From Meconema thalassinum (Eukaryota; Arthropoda; Insecta; Orthoptera; Tettigoniidae): a stretch of 64,000 nt of DNA. The position numbers and the translations under genes are program-made. Of the stretch, positions 21,464 through 34,227 are shown in pieces. The notes under the pieces are model-generated. The model was given only the letters and a program-made list of their open reading frames with translations. It did not search any database and was not told where the DNA came from. The stretch is from the NCBI GenBank assembly GCA_946902985.2, contig OX336389.2, positions 170,634,704 through 170,698,703 on the forward strand, given 5' to 3'. The stretch's first letter is position 1; every line of letters starts with the position of its first letter.

Positions 21464-22091
21464 GATCACTGTGTTCAAATTTTAAATTTTCACTCATGTA
21501 AATTCACTATTGTAGTACAATAGTATAGATAGGAGAATTATAATATGATTCGCTTGAACCTCGTCGTACGTTAGTTTTTTTTTTTTTTGTGAATTACGTA
21601 ACGGTGTATATGCACGTGTATACAATTTAGGATAACACACTGTAACACACTGTACCAATAATAGACTAATTAACAAGTTTTGGCATGCACTAGAAAAAAA
21701 TAATTATAATGTTCACTTATCTTGGTGTTAGTAACCCTCACTACGATGTTGACTTAGCGTCCTCCACACCGCTACTCACGCGGTGAGCGAATTTGCCTCC
21801 TGCCATCTGTTATCGGAATTATGTAATTGAGGTTTTGAAAAGACTAGCGTTGTACCTGAACCAAACTAAATGAGGTTGGAGTGACTTATGAAAGTGTATG
21901 TTAAGGACTCTGGAACTGTTTCCATTACAATCGTAGGCCACTTATCCGTCTGCCGCACCTTAGGCAAGTGTCCCTTTGGTTGCTGTCAGTCTAGCTTTGT
22001 TGAAAATAGACACAAAGTGCATCTTCATCCTATAACATATATCCCAAAACCCCTTCCCGTTTGCATTCCTTGCCTCATTTTTAAAATTATT

Positions 22092-22442
22092 TTATTTCAG
22101 CATCGTGAAGAATGGTGATCTTTCTAAAAATGTGTGTTCGTTCAGATTCGCTGGATTATCTTTCTTCGCTAGATATATTTCTACGGATTCTTTTATGTCG
22201 AGTGCTTTATCCTTTGCTTCTTGGTGTAGAATTTTCAAGTTTGTTTCTATGTCGGTGAAACGGTGATTGTTGTCATACATGTGTTCGCACATGGCTGAAT
22301 GTTTGTTGTGTTTAATCGCATTTTTGTGTTCTTCATAGTTTGTTCCGATTTGTCTACCACTTTGCCCGACGTAATTAGCATTACATCGGTCATCTTGGCA
22401 TGTGAACAAATATACGCCTGATTTTACTTGCGGGTTTATTTG
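22092..22442 (-). pseudogene. GIY-YIG endonuclease fragment, copy 2
   Basis: Same fragment as 6244-6594. Amino-acid differences include E for D in NYEEHKN, A for T in NAIKHNKH, S for T in KHSAMCEH, Q for H in LHQEAKD and T for A near the end (FFTMLK). The GVY and YVG motifs are kept. It starts directly after a TAA and lacks the upstream reverse transcriptase. Confidence 0.75.
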
Positions 22443-22767
22443 TTAGGTTGCTATTGTGTAGGTGTTAACCGAGCGAGTTGTTGAGTTGATGAGAATATTA
22501 TATGTTGTAGAACACACATGACAATGTTACTGCATAGAAACATGAAGTTGAGGCAATGTTTATACTACCGTGTGTTCTTTGTCTTAATTTCGTCGTTAAC
22601 CAAACAGTTTATATTACCGAAAAATAAACTTGAAGCGACATATTAAGTCATAATAGCCTAGGTACAGAATATTCTCCACGATTAAGTTATGTAGTGTGCT
22701 CCCAAAATCTTTAATAGAACAATCCCCATAAAAGTCAGTATCAAAATGTGCAACAACCTTCATTAAT

Positions 22768-22993
22768 AGAATAATAATGTTATTGGTTTTACGTCCTTTT
22801 TAACTACTGTGGCTTTTAGAGACGCCAGAGTGCCGGAATATTGCTCCGAAGGGGATCTTTAACGTTCCTGTAAATCTACTGACACGGCTTCCTCGCACTT
22901 GCGCACCCTCACATACCAACTGACTGCGCCAGGATTCGAACCTGCAACCTTGGGCACAGCAAGCGAAAACGTTACCGCTGCGCCACGCAGTCC
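22768..22993 (-). mobile_element. tRNA-derived SINE, copy 2
   Basis: Duplicate of 6920-7145, with conserved A and B boxes on the minus strand and the ATT-rich tail. Confidence 0.75.
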
Positions 22994-24009
22994 TTCCTTC
23001 ATTAGGAATGAAACCTGTAATCTCTATTATATTTCTACAGTTATAAGTACCCTACAACTACTCCATGTTATCACTTGAGCAAAACTACGTATGTATATAT
23101 ATTGCTTCATCACCGTGATTTGAAATGGCAGTGTGATCACAGGTTTTGATACTTCGTGGTTCATTTGTTTAATTATTTATGTGATGTGACAGGTCCTTAA
23201 CATCTGTCCTCCTAAATGAATTAGATAACCCCTCTTCACTAAACGTTTGTACCTCTATAAATGCCTGAGCGTGGGTCAGAAACGTTTGAAACACCCACTC
23301 GAATTTGCAAGATCGATAGTCTTCTCGTGTATCGTCGGAAATTCGAATCAAAGAGAATCGATTTGTGTGCTTGTAGCGTTTTCATTTAATAATAGATCAG
23401 ACTTGCTTGGCATCGTGATATTCAGAAACGATCATATTACTTAAAAACTCGGAATAATTCGTTGCATGAACTGAAGCTTTTATGTTGTAGGGTAATCTGT
23501 GCTTTCATGCAAATCGATAAGTTTCCTGCCATCTATTGGTTCTGGGGTGAACTACCTACCTACTTGGAGCCTTGGAGCCATGGAGCCATGGTACGGCGTC
23601 AGGGCTTAAGCGAAAGCCAATTGATACGCGGCCACAGAAAGAACACTATACTATCTAAATTCCTCCACACCTTTCTGGTCTGGCAAAAATATATTACATC
23701 GTTCGGCGTAAAATAATTTTATCTCTCTAACAGTTCCACACAAATAACACATACAAGACAAATGCAAAGTGACATTCCATTATAAACACTCGTATGTTTC
23801 AGGTAACTAATGTGATATAATTCTGAAGATGAAACATTTCAGATCATAATTTTATTCTTGTACGCATTCTACCGCAACGAACATTTTTGGGAACTAGGCC
23901 TCATCCCTCGTGAGGTAGATGTTTAGAAGTCTCAACATCCCTTGTTGGATGATGGGATCCTGGTTGAAAGTTAAATAAAATAAGTTCTGTTGCACAGCAC
24001 ATGTATGTC

Positions 24010-24825
24010 GCACGGGATTTTTGATGATGATGATAGTTGTTGTTTTAAGGGACCTAGCATCTAGGTTATCGGCCCCTAATGGTTTGAATGATATTGAAAG
24101 ATGAGATGAGAATGAAAACTATAACCAATACTAACTACAAACTTGCATACTAGAAAGAAATTGTAAACAAATAAAGGGTAAGGCAAATAAAGGACAGGAA
24201 GAAAAGAAATGTCCTCAACCCTCGAAGAATGAGGATTGAGGGACATGAAAGGTAGGAGAGCCGTGAAAGGCAGCTGGGAAAGAGAAAGACGAGAGGTCCC
24301 ACCCCAAAGTCAGTGGAAAAAGGCGGGGCAAAAAGGACGTAGCTCAGGAATCCCCCGGGATCGCCAACTCCCGAACTCACCAGCCGTGAGCCCCTGAGGG
24401 TGTAGCAATATCCAGGCTGCACCAGAAGTGATGGGGCTACATACACCCTGCCTCCTTGAGGGCCTTGAGCAGATGGCAGGAGATAACATGAAAAGAAAAA
24501 GAAGGCTGACCCCTCGCAGAAGGAGGGTATCAGGAAATATAAGACAAGGGCCAATTACGGCGGGAAAGGAAGAGACTTCCTAGGCCTCGGATACCCTAAT
24601 ACCGTCGGAGTCGGAAGAGAACAAGAGTTGACCAAGAGAGGTCGACAGGAAAGAAGACGGAGAGGAGCCCAGCACAAGTAAGTGGAAGCAGTGTCGGACT
24701 AAGCTGGGCCCCGTGGTCGCCAACCCACGTCCTACAAGTTGTGAGCCCCTGGAGGGACGGGGTTTTCGATGTAAAAGACAACACCGTCACCGTCTTGCCC
24801 ATGAGAATATTAGCTCAAAACAAAT
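24010..24825. repeat. GC-richer repeat, copy 2
   Basis: Duplicate of 8160-8960 with scattered substitutions. No gene is supported in either copy. Confidence 0.5.
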
Positions 24826-24899
24826 GATACATTGGTGTTACGTGAGCTGATGATTATCTTTATCAACCCAAATCACGAGTACTTCACCGATAGCAGTGG

Positions 24900-25076
24900 C
24901 TACGCTGGCTAAAGCTCAGCGCAGGCCATGGGGACAGAGCTCTCTGCTGACTCGGTAGACGCGTGGGTTCGAGCCCCACCGTCGGCCGTCCTTGAAATGG
25001 TTTTCCGTGGTTTCCCATTTTCAACACCAGGCAAATGCTGGGACGGTGACACCTTCCAACTGTCTTGTATAACTTG
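24900..25076 (+). mobile_element. SINE (GGTTTTCC core), copy 2
   Basis: Duplicate of 9055-9215, with box B-like GGGTTCGAGCCCC and the CCAGGCAAATGC core. Confidence 0.6.
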
Positions 25077-25746
25077 CAATAACTGGATTTGACTCCAGCA
25101 TTGCAGGTATTCGTGAACAGTGATATATATGTCAATCATTGCTCCTTCCTGGTGAAATCACATAAATATAAATACATTTGTAGTTGTGGTCTACCACAGC
25201 CAAAAGAACAATGGAATACCACCCATGTTAATTATAATAATCCACTGCATTTTGCTATGGTAGACTTACTTCAATGTGCGTTCCATCGATGGCCCCAAGG
25301 CACTGAGGAAAATTCCACATTGCTTCAAAGCCATCAACAACATACCACGCTGTTCCAAAGTGAGGGGGGGGGGGGGGGGAGGAAATTGATTGTGGTTGCT
25401 TAAAGTAGATCGACAAGAGTTGAAACTAAAGGTTGAAAAGTAAATTTCAACGCATAATGTAGGATAATAGAATGAACCAGAACCAGCATTTTTAAATCAA
25501 ATTGAAAATTCACCGCTTGTTTGTTACAGAAGTTTCCACCCTGGGGCATGGCCGAGATTAACCGAGTGCGCTCAACATTTCCTAATGCACAATATTTTAA
25601 TATTTCATTGGTATCTGTGCCCTCCACTGGGAAGGGCATTTCAAAAATTGGTTGGTACTTCGAAGTTACAAACTGTTTGAGTGATGAACGTTTATACAGT
25701 TCGAGTGTTCATATCTTCTTATAACTTGCTGTTGAGAATGAATGAA

Positions 25747-26549
25747 CAGGAGTTATTTCATTCCCTGCCCCGCAAAGCGAGGCAGGGCGGGCACCCAGCT
25801 CAACAGGGAGCTCTTGTGCCAAAGAAGAGGAAAGGGTTAGAGAATAAGTTATATTGGAAGAAAATATGCTAGGCATATGGATAGGAGGGATGAAGGAGGA
25901 TGCAATGGCGCAGAAGTCACCGCGACCCCAAGGCGGACCCCCCCAGACGAGGCCCCCCACCACACTCGCCGGAGCATTAACCCACTAGCCCCGTTTATTC
26001 AAAAATATACATAATACATAAAATAAATATTGCCGTGGGCAAAATACAGAATTATATACAACAAATTGAAAAGTAATGTCCAGAAAGAATGTCTATTGTT
26101 CGTATGGCTGGAAAAGATAAAGACACTGGAAAAAGCACAGGAAATGAATAAATTGATATGTATTAAAGTTCAAAAGAGTGTCTATTGTCCATGCTGAAAG
26201 AGAAACAAAAATAATTCAGAAGCACACGCATCACTTGAAGCACTGGGGTGAAGCGGCAACAAGGCCGTTAAATTTTTGGAGCACTGGGAGCACTGTGTGA
26301 CGATGCGTGGAGCCATTCCGGAGAACGAAGTAGACTAAATAAGGTTTAGTGGGGCAAAAAAAAAAAAAAAATTATGTAACTGCGACAGGGGCGATGTGAA
26401 TAGGATAAAACTGAACGAAAAATAAACAATGAGAGGGCACTTGTGGTGCCGACAGTAACAAAGAGGCGGGGCTGACTATAGCCCCCCAAAAGAAAGTAGA
26501 ACATGTGAAAAATGTGCACAGAACAGAATAATGAGAGCGTGAGAGGGGG
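25747..26549 (-). other. LINE 3' untranslated region
   Basis: About 800 bp between the ORF2 stop and the target duplication. It contains a 15-base A-run on the plus strand at about 26357-26371, which is T-rich in element sense and therefore not the poly(A) tail. The terminal part is GC-rich (GCAAAGCGAGGCAGGGCGGG on the plus strand). Confidence 0.7.
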
Positions 26550-29310
26550 CTAGTCGATGAGTGGAGGGAAGAGATGACCGGTTTCAGGGGTGCGTGTGGA
26601 GTTGAGGATAGCAGTGGCATAGGGGGAGAGCTCGAGAGCTTCAAGGGGTTGTGTGGCGTGGGAGCGGCGTGCGCGAGTAAGGTAGGAGAATCGAAGGGAG
26701 TGAACATGGGCGAGTGCAGAAGGGAAAGTGAGCATACCAGTGAGGGTGGCGGAAGGGGTATCGAGTTTACAATGATAGGCGATTCTGATAGCGTGACGGT
26801 CGAGGGTGAGGAGACGAAAATAGAGGCGGGGGTGGGCGGTGAGCCAGGTAAGGGAGGCATAGGTGAAAACTGGGCGAATGAAGGTCTTGTAAACGTTAAG
26901 GGTCTGAGGGGGCCGTAGGCCCCAGGTCTTACCGGTGAGGAGACGGAGAATGCGGAAGCGGGAGAGGGAGCGCTTGTAGACTGAATCGAAGTGAAGGTTC
27001 CATTTGAGGTTGTTTTGGAAGGTAATGCCGAGGTATTTAAGCTGATTAAGTTGAGGAATAAGAGAATCATTAAAGGTGAAATGGAGGCGCTGGGAAGGGC
27101 GGCGACGGGTGCGGGAGCGTTTGATATGGATGTATTGGGACTTCTGGGGGTTGACTTGAATGTGCCAGTGATTGCACCAGGTTTGGAGTGTATGAAGGTA
27201 GCGTTGTACATGGCGTTGGAGGGTGTGAGAACGAGGGAAGAGGGCGAGAATGGCAAGGTCGTCGGCGTATTGATACAAACGGAGCGGAGGAGAAGGGGTA
27301 GGGATATCGTGGGTGTAGAGGACATAGAGAAGGGGAGAAAGGGGGCTGCCTTGAGGGACTCCGGCGTGGATAGGGAAAGTGAAGGAAGAAGTACCATGGA
27401 TGAGGATTTGGGCCGTGCGATTATACAAGAAGTTTGCAATGAGGCGGACGTACGTGATGGGTAAGGGGAGGTGGAGGAGCTTGAAGAGGAGGCCAGGGAA
27501 CCAGACTTTGTCGAAAGCTTTTTCGACATCGAAACAGAGGAGAAGGGCATGTTTGTTATTGGGGGAGGCTAGGAAGGCTTCAATGGAGGCAGTGATGTGA
27601 AAGAGGTGATCGTGGGTGGAGAAGTTAGGGCGGAATCCAGCTTGATGAGCGGGGATGAGATTAAGGGAGTGAAGATAGGGATAGAGGCGTTTGGTGATAA
27701 TAAGTTCGAAAAGTTTGGAAAGAACAGGGAGAAGGGAGATTGGACGGTAAGAATTAATGTCCGAAGGAAGTTTAGAAGGTTTGAGAAAAAGAAGGATGGT
27801 GGCATTTCCCCAGTGGTGGGGAAAATGTCCGGTGTAGAGGATAGTGTTGTAGATCTGAGCAAGGTAAAGGAAGAGGATGTCGGGGGCCTCGCGAAGGTGA
27901 CGGTAAGTAATGCCGTCACCCCCGGGGGCCGTAGTGCGGCGATGCTTAAGGAGATTGCGGATTTCAAGTGGGGTGATGGGGGAATTGAGAGGGTGTTGGT
28001 AATCAGTGGAGGGAAGGTGGGCAAAGGAAGGCGTGAGACGAGGGGAGGTTGGGTCGGTATAGGCATGAATGGTAGGTTCGTCGGGGTGGGAGAGGTGAGG
28101 GGCGATAGTGGGGAAGAAAACATGGGAGTAATGCTGAGCAAACATATCGGCTTTTGCTTGATTAGAAACTACAGGTGAACCATTACGGAGTATAGGGTAC
28201 GTGGGATGGGATTTACGACGTTGGGAAAGGCGGGAGAAAGTTTTCCAGAAAATGGTAGGGTCAGGGCTGTGGGAAAGGTCGGAACAGGCGTCATTCCATT
28301 GCTTGCGGCGGATGGCTTTGATAAAGGAGCGAGCGTGACGAAGGGTTTTACGGTGTTCGGTTAGGGTGGCAGGATCGCGGGTTCGACAGTAGGAGCGGTA
28401 GAGATCATGAGCAGTACGAAGGAGACGGAGGGCGCGGGGGGGGATAGGAGGTTTCGAAGGGTGATAGGAGCGGCGGGGAACATGGCGGAGATCGGCGGTA
28501 ATTAAGGCCTGTTCAACACGATGAATGAGTTGTGAGAGGGCAGGGAGAGAGGCAGGGGGTGTAGGAGGAAGGGGGGTGAGGGAGGAAGTTAAGGTGGTAC
28601 GGTAGGCGTTCCAATCGGTTTTAGAGTATTGACGGGTGGGAGGAGGTCGTGGAGGAGGTTGGAAAGGGGCGGGGAGGTAGTTAGACAGGGAAATGAGGGT
28701 TGGAAGGTGGTTACTACCGATAGTGGGGAGGACAGTAACATTAGCAATATTGGCGAGATTGGGAGTAAGCATAAGAAAATCGGGGGTGGAGTTGGAATAG
28801 GGAAGTGTGGGGGAGGGAAAAGGGACGGACATGCCCCGGCTGATGGATAAGAAGTCCTGGAAAAGACGGGCTTGGACAGGGGTGTAGGAGGTAACATTGA
28901 TATCGGCGGCAAAGAAATAAGTAGGAAAATTGGCTTCGAGGAAGCGGAAGAAAGCGATAGGGGGAGGGGAGCGGGGGTACCAGATACATAGTGACAAGGG
29001 TGAGAGTTTGGTTAGGAAAGATAAGGTCAAGAATGAGGTATTCATTAAAGCCGTCAGGGAAATTGAAAAAGTGCTGGCGAGTGGGAATTGAGTTGCGAAC
29101 AGCAACTGCAACCCCACCCGACCGCTGAAAGTGACGATCGGCGCGAATGAGTTGGTAACCATCAAAGGGGGGAATTGCTTGTGGAGGTTTGAGGAAGGTT
29201 TCATTGAAAATCATGATGTCCGGGGCATGTTGGGAAAGGGAGATGTCCAACAATGGTCGGTTGGAGAAGAGGGAGCGGATGTTGACAAAGTAAAGGGTGA
29301 GATTAGGCAT
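26550..29310 (-). pseudogene. LINE ORF2 (APE endonuclease and reverse transcriptase)
   Basis: The endonuclease begins LYFVNIRSLFSN and has the catalytic Glu in IFNETFLKP, GGVAVAVRN and a DIN motif (AADINV). The terminal motif reads SNH where most relatives have SDH, so a catalytic Asp appears replaced. The reverse transcriptase shows FDVEKAFDKVW, GVPQGSPLSPLLY and the active-site YADDLAIL, then a C-terminal region with LKYLGITF. A frame change near 28970-28985, in a run of G on the plus strand, joins TLVTMY to YPRSPPPIAFFRF. The rest is open to the stop at 26550. Long plus-strand frames here are antisense shadows. Confidence 0.88.
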
Positions 29311-29313
29311 TTA

Positions 29314-30824
29314 TCAATATGCAGGGACGGTACTCAGCGGGAAAAATGCAAAATGCATCTTATTCCCACTATACGACATGTCGACATGCGTATTCAGAGT
29401 GAGACGGGCGGCGAGTTGGACTTGGGAAACAATGAGTGGACGGGCGAAGGGAAGGACGTTTTGGAGGACCATCGTCACGAATCGGACGACGTTCTCCGTG
29501 GTAGGGGGAGGGGTAGGGGATGCGGAAGGGGGGGTGGGAAGATCCTGGGATATGACGGGGACAACCTGTTCAGGCTTAGCAGGGTCGGGAAGAGGCCGGC
29601 CCCGGCATCGGTATGCGAAGGCGGGGTGGGCCTCACCGCAGGTTGCGCACTTCGGGTGCTCCCGATTTACGCAACGAGCGGTAGGGTGTTCTTGAGCACA
29701 AATTCCACATACCTGATCGTTCGGGCAGATGGCTCCAGGTGGGTGGTCAAATTTCTGGCACCGGTCGCAGCGCGTACGTTGAGGGGCGGGAGTCCGGGAG
29801 GGCTCCACGCGATGACGCTTACAATAGATGGATGCACCGTTGCGCAGAAGGGCGTCGATGGAAGTGACGTTCTTGCACAGCACCCGCACCAGGGTGGTGG
29901 GGCCATGGGCGTTGTTGATCCGTACCACCTTGAAGACATCCAGGCCGGCGAGTTGGAGCTGAGCGGCAACCTCGTCGGCGGAGTATGAACGTTCGACCCC
30001 ATAGATAACCGCTGACATGATGGGCGTAGTGCGGTGAGATGGGGGAGGCTGATGTGAAGGCTGTGCCATAGTGACATTATAAGCCCGACAGGAGGGGGAG
30101 AGGTTGGCTGTGCCGATGGAGTTTACTATGATGCTGAACAGCGGCTCAGTGGATTTGAGGTTGTGTCCCTCCTTGGTCCTCTGTATTTCGAGGTTGTAGG
30201 CAGCAAGGTTGGGAATAAATTTGGAAAGGACTTGGTGGAGATGGCGGGGTGGTTGTGCTCAGGCATGAGTTTGACAAGACGGACGACATAGTAGGTGGGA
30301 GATGGGATGAGGGAGGGGGCGGTGACACTACGCGTGCGGACAGCAGAGGGTAAGGCGGGGTTCCGTGCTGCGTCGGCGTAGCTGCGGAGAAGTGGGCCGG
30401 GTACAATATTGGCCGGCATGTAGACGTCGGAAGATTGAGATTGGTTTTGTTGCGGCGATCGTGGTGGGAAGTGAAACGGGGCAGCGATACGAGATGGTGA
30501 GAGGCGGCGGAGCGGAGAGTCAATCTCCAAAAGGCTCTTAATACCCAGCTCTTCAGGGACCTCATCCGTGGGCGTACAAGTAGTGCTAGTGGAAGCAAAA
30601 CTCTGCCCTGGATAACAAGGCTTCTTAGCACGCTCGATGGGAGGAGGCGAGCGTTCCTTGCGGGCCATTTTAATTGGCAGAGTTTCCATTTCACTTTCAC
30701 TCACCTCAGGTTGGTCGTGATCAGATTCCGAGTCCATCAGCAGCGACGGCATGGACGGAGCTTGAGAAGAAGAAGCTTGAGCAGAAGGCGGCATTTTAGC
30801 CGCATTAGACGGTGTTTTCACCAT
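29314..30824 (-). pseudogene. LINE ORF1 (gag-like, three CCHC zinc knuckles)
   Basis: It begins MVKTPSNAAKMPPSAQ at 30824. An in-frame ATG at 30947 would add 41 hydrophobic residues and is less likely. A low-complexity N-terminal part rich in Ser, Pro and Glu leads to an RNA-binding-like region, then ERSYSADEVAAQLQLAGL and YCKRHRVEPSR. Three knuckles follow: CDRCQKFDHPPGAIC, CGICAQEHPTARC and CATCGEAHPAFAYRC. The frame changes once near 30225-30245, between the VVRLVKLMPEHNH segment and NLEIQRTKEGHN. The product would be the nucleic-acid chaperone that coats LINE RNA. A start at MAQPSHQ (30069) would give only the C-terminal half. Confidence 0.8.
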
Positions 30825-31034
30825 GACGCACACGAACACAAGCACTGGTATAGATATACTCGCTAGCACGGGCACACGCAGAAACTGGTGAGAACCGGTC
30901 GTAGCACTGAGAATTTGTAAAAGTTTTGTAATTATATGTAGACACACGGTCAGCGTAACAGCTTCTTTGATACTGAACAGAGAGTGGACTTGCTGTTGAG
31001 AATGAATGAATGAATATAGTCAGAAAAGTTCCTT

Positions 31035-31755
31035 GCATATAGGTATGTTTCAGTAAGAAGACTGCCAGAAAGATCGTTTTAGAGGATACTTTACAACAAG
31101 AAGAAACCATTGACATTTAATAATTAAAATCCGCCAAACCATCGTAATGAATTACTCAGGAAATGTAAGAATCGATTAAAATAATGGATTATTACGTTTT
31201 CCGGACCAAAGATCGACAGCAAGGAGGATGACAGCGACAGCATTGTCATCTACTGGGCAATTAAGAAGTTACGTAGTCCACAGTAGTATGCTGTATTTGT
31301 ACTTATGTAAGAAGACTGTCAGAAATATCGTTTTAGGGAATACTTTAGAACAAGAAGAAATCATTGACATTTGATAATTAAAATCCGCGAAACCATCGTA
31401 ATGAATTATTCAGGAAATGTAAGAATCGATTAAAATAATGGATTATTACGTTTTCCGGACCAAAGGTGTACAGCAAGAAGGATGACAGCGACAGCATTGC
31501 CATCTAGTGGGCAATTAAGAAGTTACCTAGTCCACAGTAGTATGCTGTGCTTTAGTAAGAAGACTGTCAGAAATATCGTTTTAGGGAATACTTTAGAACA
31601 AGAAGAAATCATTGACATTTGATAATTAAAATCCGCGAAACCATCGTAATGAATTACTCAAGTAATGTAAGAAACGATTAAAATAATGGATTATTGTGTT
31701 TTCTGGTATAACGGCCGACAGCATTGCCATCCAGTAGGTGATTTAGAAGTTACGT
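31035..31755. repeat. 248-bp tandem repeat, three units (copy 2)
   Basis: GTAAGAAGACTG repeats at 31053, 31307 and 31555. Copy 1 has two units, so one unit was gained here or lost there. Confidence 0.8.
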
Positions 31756-32004
31756 CGTGCACAGTAGCGATCGAGCACTGATCGAGCATGCGCGAACTCC
31801 GGTATTGAGCCAAACCGTTGCCTACGTTATAATACAGTACAAGGCTGGGAGATGCCGCACCGCGACTGGGGGGAGACTGAGTTCAACATTCTGCCGCTAG
31901 GGTCGCATTGTAACACCCTCAATATGAGCGCACTATATGAATATAGTATTGAGATGAGAGAATACCCGGGCTATTTTCATGCACATTTACAAAAGTGTGA
32001 TTTA

Positions 32005-33120
32005 TCTATTATATAAAACGAAGTGTCCTGACTGAATGACTCACCATCACCCAGCCAAAACTATTAAAGTTAGCAACATGAAATTTTGGGGATATGTTCG
32101 CTGTATGCCGAAAACGTCCACTAAGGAAGGATTTTTGGATATTCAGGTTCTAAAGGGGTGTTAAAGGGGTAGACCTGCATTTCATTGAATAGCAATATCT
32201 CACGATTGGTTTCATTGGGGGATGTGAAACTCGGCATAGAAACTAACCATTAAGAATAAACAGACACGTGTCTAGGGTTTTTCGATGTGGTGTATATTAT
32301 GAGGTGAAAGGGGGTAAAAGTGGGGTTGAAGGATTCCTAACGGAGCAAGTATCTCTTAAACGACAGAGGCAAAAAGTATGAAACTCAAGGGGAAGAAATC
32401 AGCTTGAAAAATAAGTAAATAGGTGTTCGACCGTTTTTTTTCATAAATCCAAATTAAGGGGCCCATGGGATAGGGGTAAAATTCCGGGGAAAAGAAACAG
32501 AAAGGAAAGTGTCCTAACTGATTGACTGACTCACTCACTCATCAAACTCAGGAAAAAAAAGCATAAAAATAAGTTAATAGGTGTTAAACCGGTTTTTTTT
32601 TCATAAATCCAATTTAAGGGGTTCATGTGCAGGGGTGAAATTCTAAAATTGATTATATAAATGAAGTGTCCAGACTGATTCACTGACTCATCATCGTCCA
32701 GCCAAAGATATTAAAGTTAGTAATATGACATTTTGGGGATATGTTCGTTGTAAGTCGAAAACGCCAACTAAGGGAGTATTTTTGCATATTCTGGTTCTAA
32801 AGGGGTGTTAAGGGGGTAGACCTGCATTTCATTGAATATCAATATCTCACGATTGGTTTCATTGGGGGATGTGTTACTTGGCATATATACTAACATTAAA
32901 AATAAGCAGACACGTGTCTAAGGGTTTTTCGATGTGGTGTATATTATGAGGTGAAAGGGGTGAAAAGTGGGGGATGAAGGATTACTAATAGAGCATGTAT
33001 CTCTTAAACGACATAGACGAAAGGCGTGAAACTCGGAAATCAGCTTAAAAAATAAGAAATAGGTGTTCGACCGTTTCTTCATAAATCTAATTTAAGAGGC
33101 CCATGGGGAGGGTGTTTTTT
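32005..33120 (+). mobile_element. Helitron-derived fragments, copy 2
   Basis: Duplicate of 10926-12050: two 5' termini of TCTATTATATAAAAC type with shared interiors and no 3' hairpin-CTAG end. Confidence 0.65.
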
Positions 33121-33289
33121 CTTTTAAGATACGAGCCTTACAGTAGTCGCATATGATGTGTAAAATCTGACATGTTATCCTACTCGTATACTACACAGCT
33201 TGGACATTCTTAAAATGTTAATTTACACTCCATTTTCATACTGGTACTATGATGAATGTATAGATTGAATTGGAGATATGCTACTGTCA

Positions 33290-33500
33290 CATTTGTGGCG
33301 CAGTGGTCAAGCTGTTAGTTTCTCACCAAGATAGACCGGGTTTGATTCCCGGTCAATACATGTGAGATTTTCGAATTGAAATGCCATGTCCTGTGGTTCG
33401 CATTCCACGTAAAAGGGAGGTACCGTGGATCATGATCGTGAGATTAACGGACACGCAAAACTACAAGCTTCCTTCCTTCCTTCCTTTTACATTAATAATT
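33290..33500 (+). mobile_element. tRNA-derived SINE, copy 2
   Basis: Duplicate of 12205-12415, with TGGCGCAGTGGTCAAGC and GGGTTTGATTCCCGG. A CTTC microsatellite is one or two units longer here. Confidence 0.7.
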
Positions 33501-34002
33501 CATAATAACAAAGTGACACACTACGTCGACAGTACTCTCAAATACTGTGAGAACATTCCTCAGTAACTATAACAATCATTATTCTCAAGGCTCTCATACA
33601 GTTCGTCGTAAACAATCAAAACATGGCTTCCTACAATCATGAAATGACCTAGTCTCACATATGATGAAAATACAGCTTTTATTCCACTCATATAACAACA
33701 TTCTGTTATGCATTTAATATTTGACTACTCACCCACAGCTTGACAACAATGCCGCTTACTTAAATGTCATTTGTCGTCTTTGTCCTACCCCATGTGATAT
33801 TCAACCTTGAACGTGAAGCTTCATAAACTGCTCAAAGACAAATGAAAGTCGGGGAAACATTTGCCACTGTGCTCGTCAAACCAGTGCCTGCAAAATGAAC
33901 TGCCTACTGTATTGCCATAACATTCTCGCGCTACAGAGCACACACTGCCTTGTTTCCAATACACGCATTTTCAATTGTACATCCAGCTGGCAGTGCGTCT
34001 TC

Positions 34003-34133
34003 GCTTCCGTCCGATCCACTTCCGTTCGATCCACTTCCGCCCGATTCACTTCCGTCCCATTTTTCTGGCAGTGCGTCTTCACTTCCGTCCGATCCACTTC
34101 CGCCCGATTCACTTCCGTCCCCAATTTTCAAAA
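34003..34133. repeat. Minisatellite (CACTTCCGTCCGATC type)
   Basis: Tandem units of about 12-13 bp, CACTTCCG(T/C)(C/T)CGAT(C/T), occur in two blocks separated by CCATTTTTCTGGCAGTGCGTC. The open frames across it on both strands are repeat translations. Confidence 0.75.
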
Positions 34134-34227
34134 TCACTCCCACAAAACTATTCAGCAACCGAGCGTAAAGATGTTACACATCAAAAAAACAGTAAGAAAG
34201 ACAACTGCTGCACAACCTTAGATTTCC

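Larger units (their letters stand above)
21421..22442 (-). mobile_element. Penelope-like fragment, copy 2
   Basis: Duplicate of 5577-6594, with the same order of endonuclease fragment, untranslated region and hammerhead. The reverse transcriptase is absent here as well. Confidence 0.75.
25747..30987 (-). mobile_element. Jockey-like non-LTR retrotransposon
   Basis: The 5.24 kb insertion is absent from copy 1 at the matching site (about 10175). It is flanked by a 23-bp direct repeat (25724-25746 and 30988-31010, beginning ACTTGCTGTTGAG). On the minus strand the order is 5' leader, ORF1 with zinc knuckles, ORF2 with endonuclease and reverse transcriptase, and about 800 bp of 3' UTR. There is no RNase H domain and no LTR, which together with the triple CCHC ORF1 points to the Jockey clade. 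The 3' end has no poly(A) tail; it abuts a GAAT-rich target. The age is less than that of the duplication. Confidence 0.9.
15841..33558 (+). repeat. Tandem duplication, copy 2, with LINE insertion
   Basis: This is the second copy of the 15.84 kb unit, matching bases 1-12468. Its extra length is mainly the 5.24 kb LINE at 25747-30987 plus one additional 248-bp repeat unit. Similarity ends abruptly after a shared stretch ending GAGAACATTCC at about 33558 (12468 in copy 1). Copy 1 then enters a hairpin-ended repeat and the DUF7869-like gene, whereas copy 2 enters unrelated sequence. The second unit is therefore truncated, or was deleted at its right end. Confidence 0.9.

Noticed and set aside
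26357..26371. A-run as the LINE poly(A) tail
   Set aside because: It is on the plus strand inside the 3' UTR while the element runs on the minus strand; the true 3' end is at the target duplication near 25747.
26574..29988. Several long plus-strand frames (73-285 codons)
   Set aside because: They lie antisense to LINE ORF1 and ORF2, which show clear domain motifs on the minus strand.
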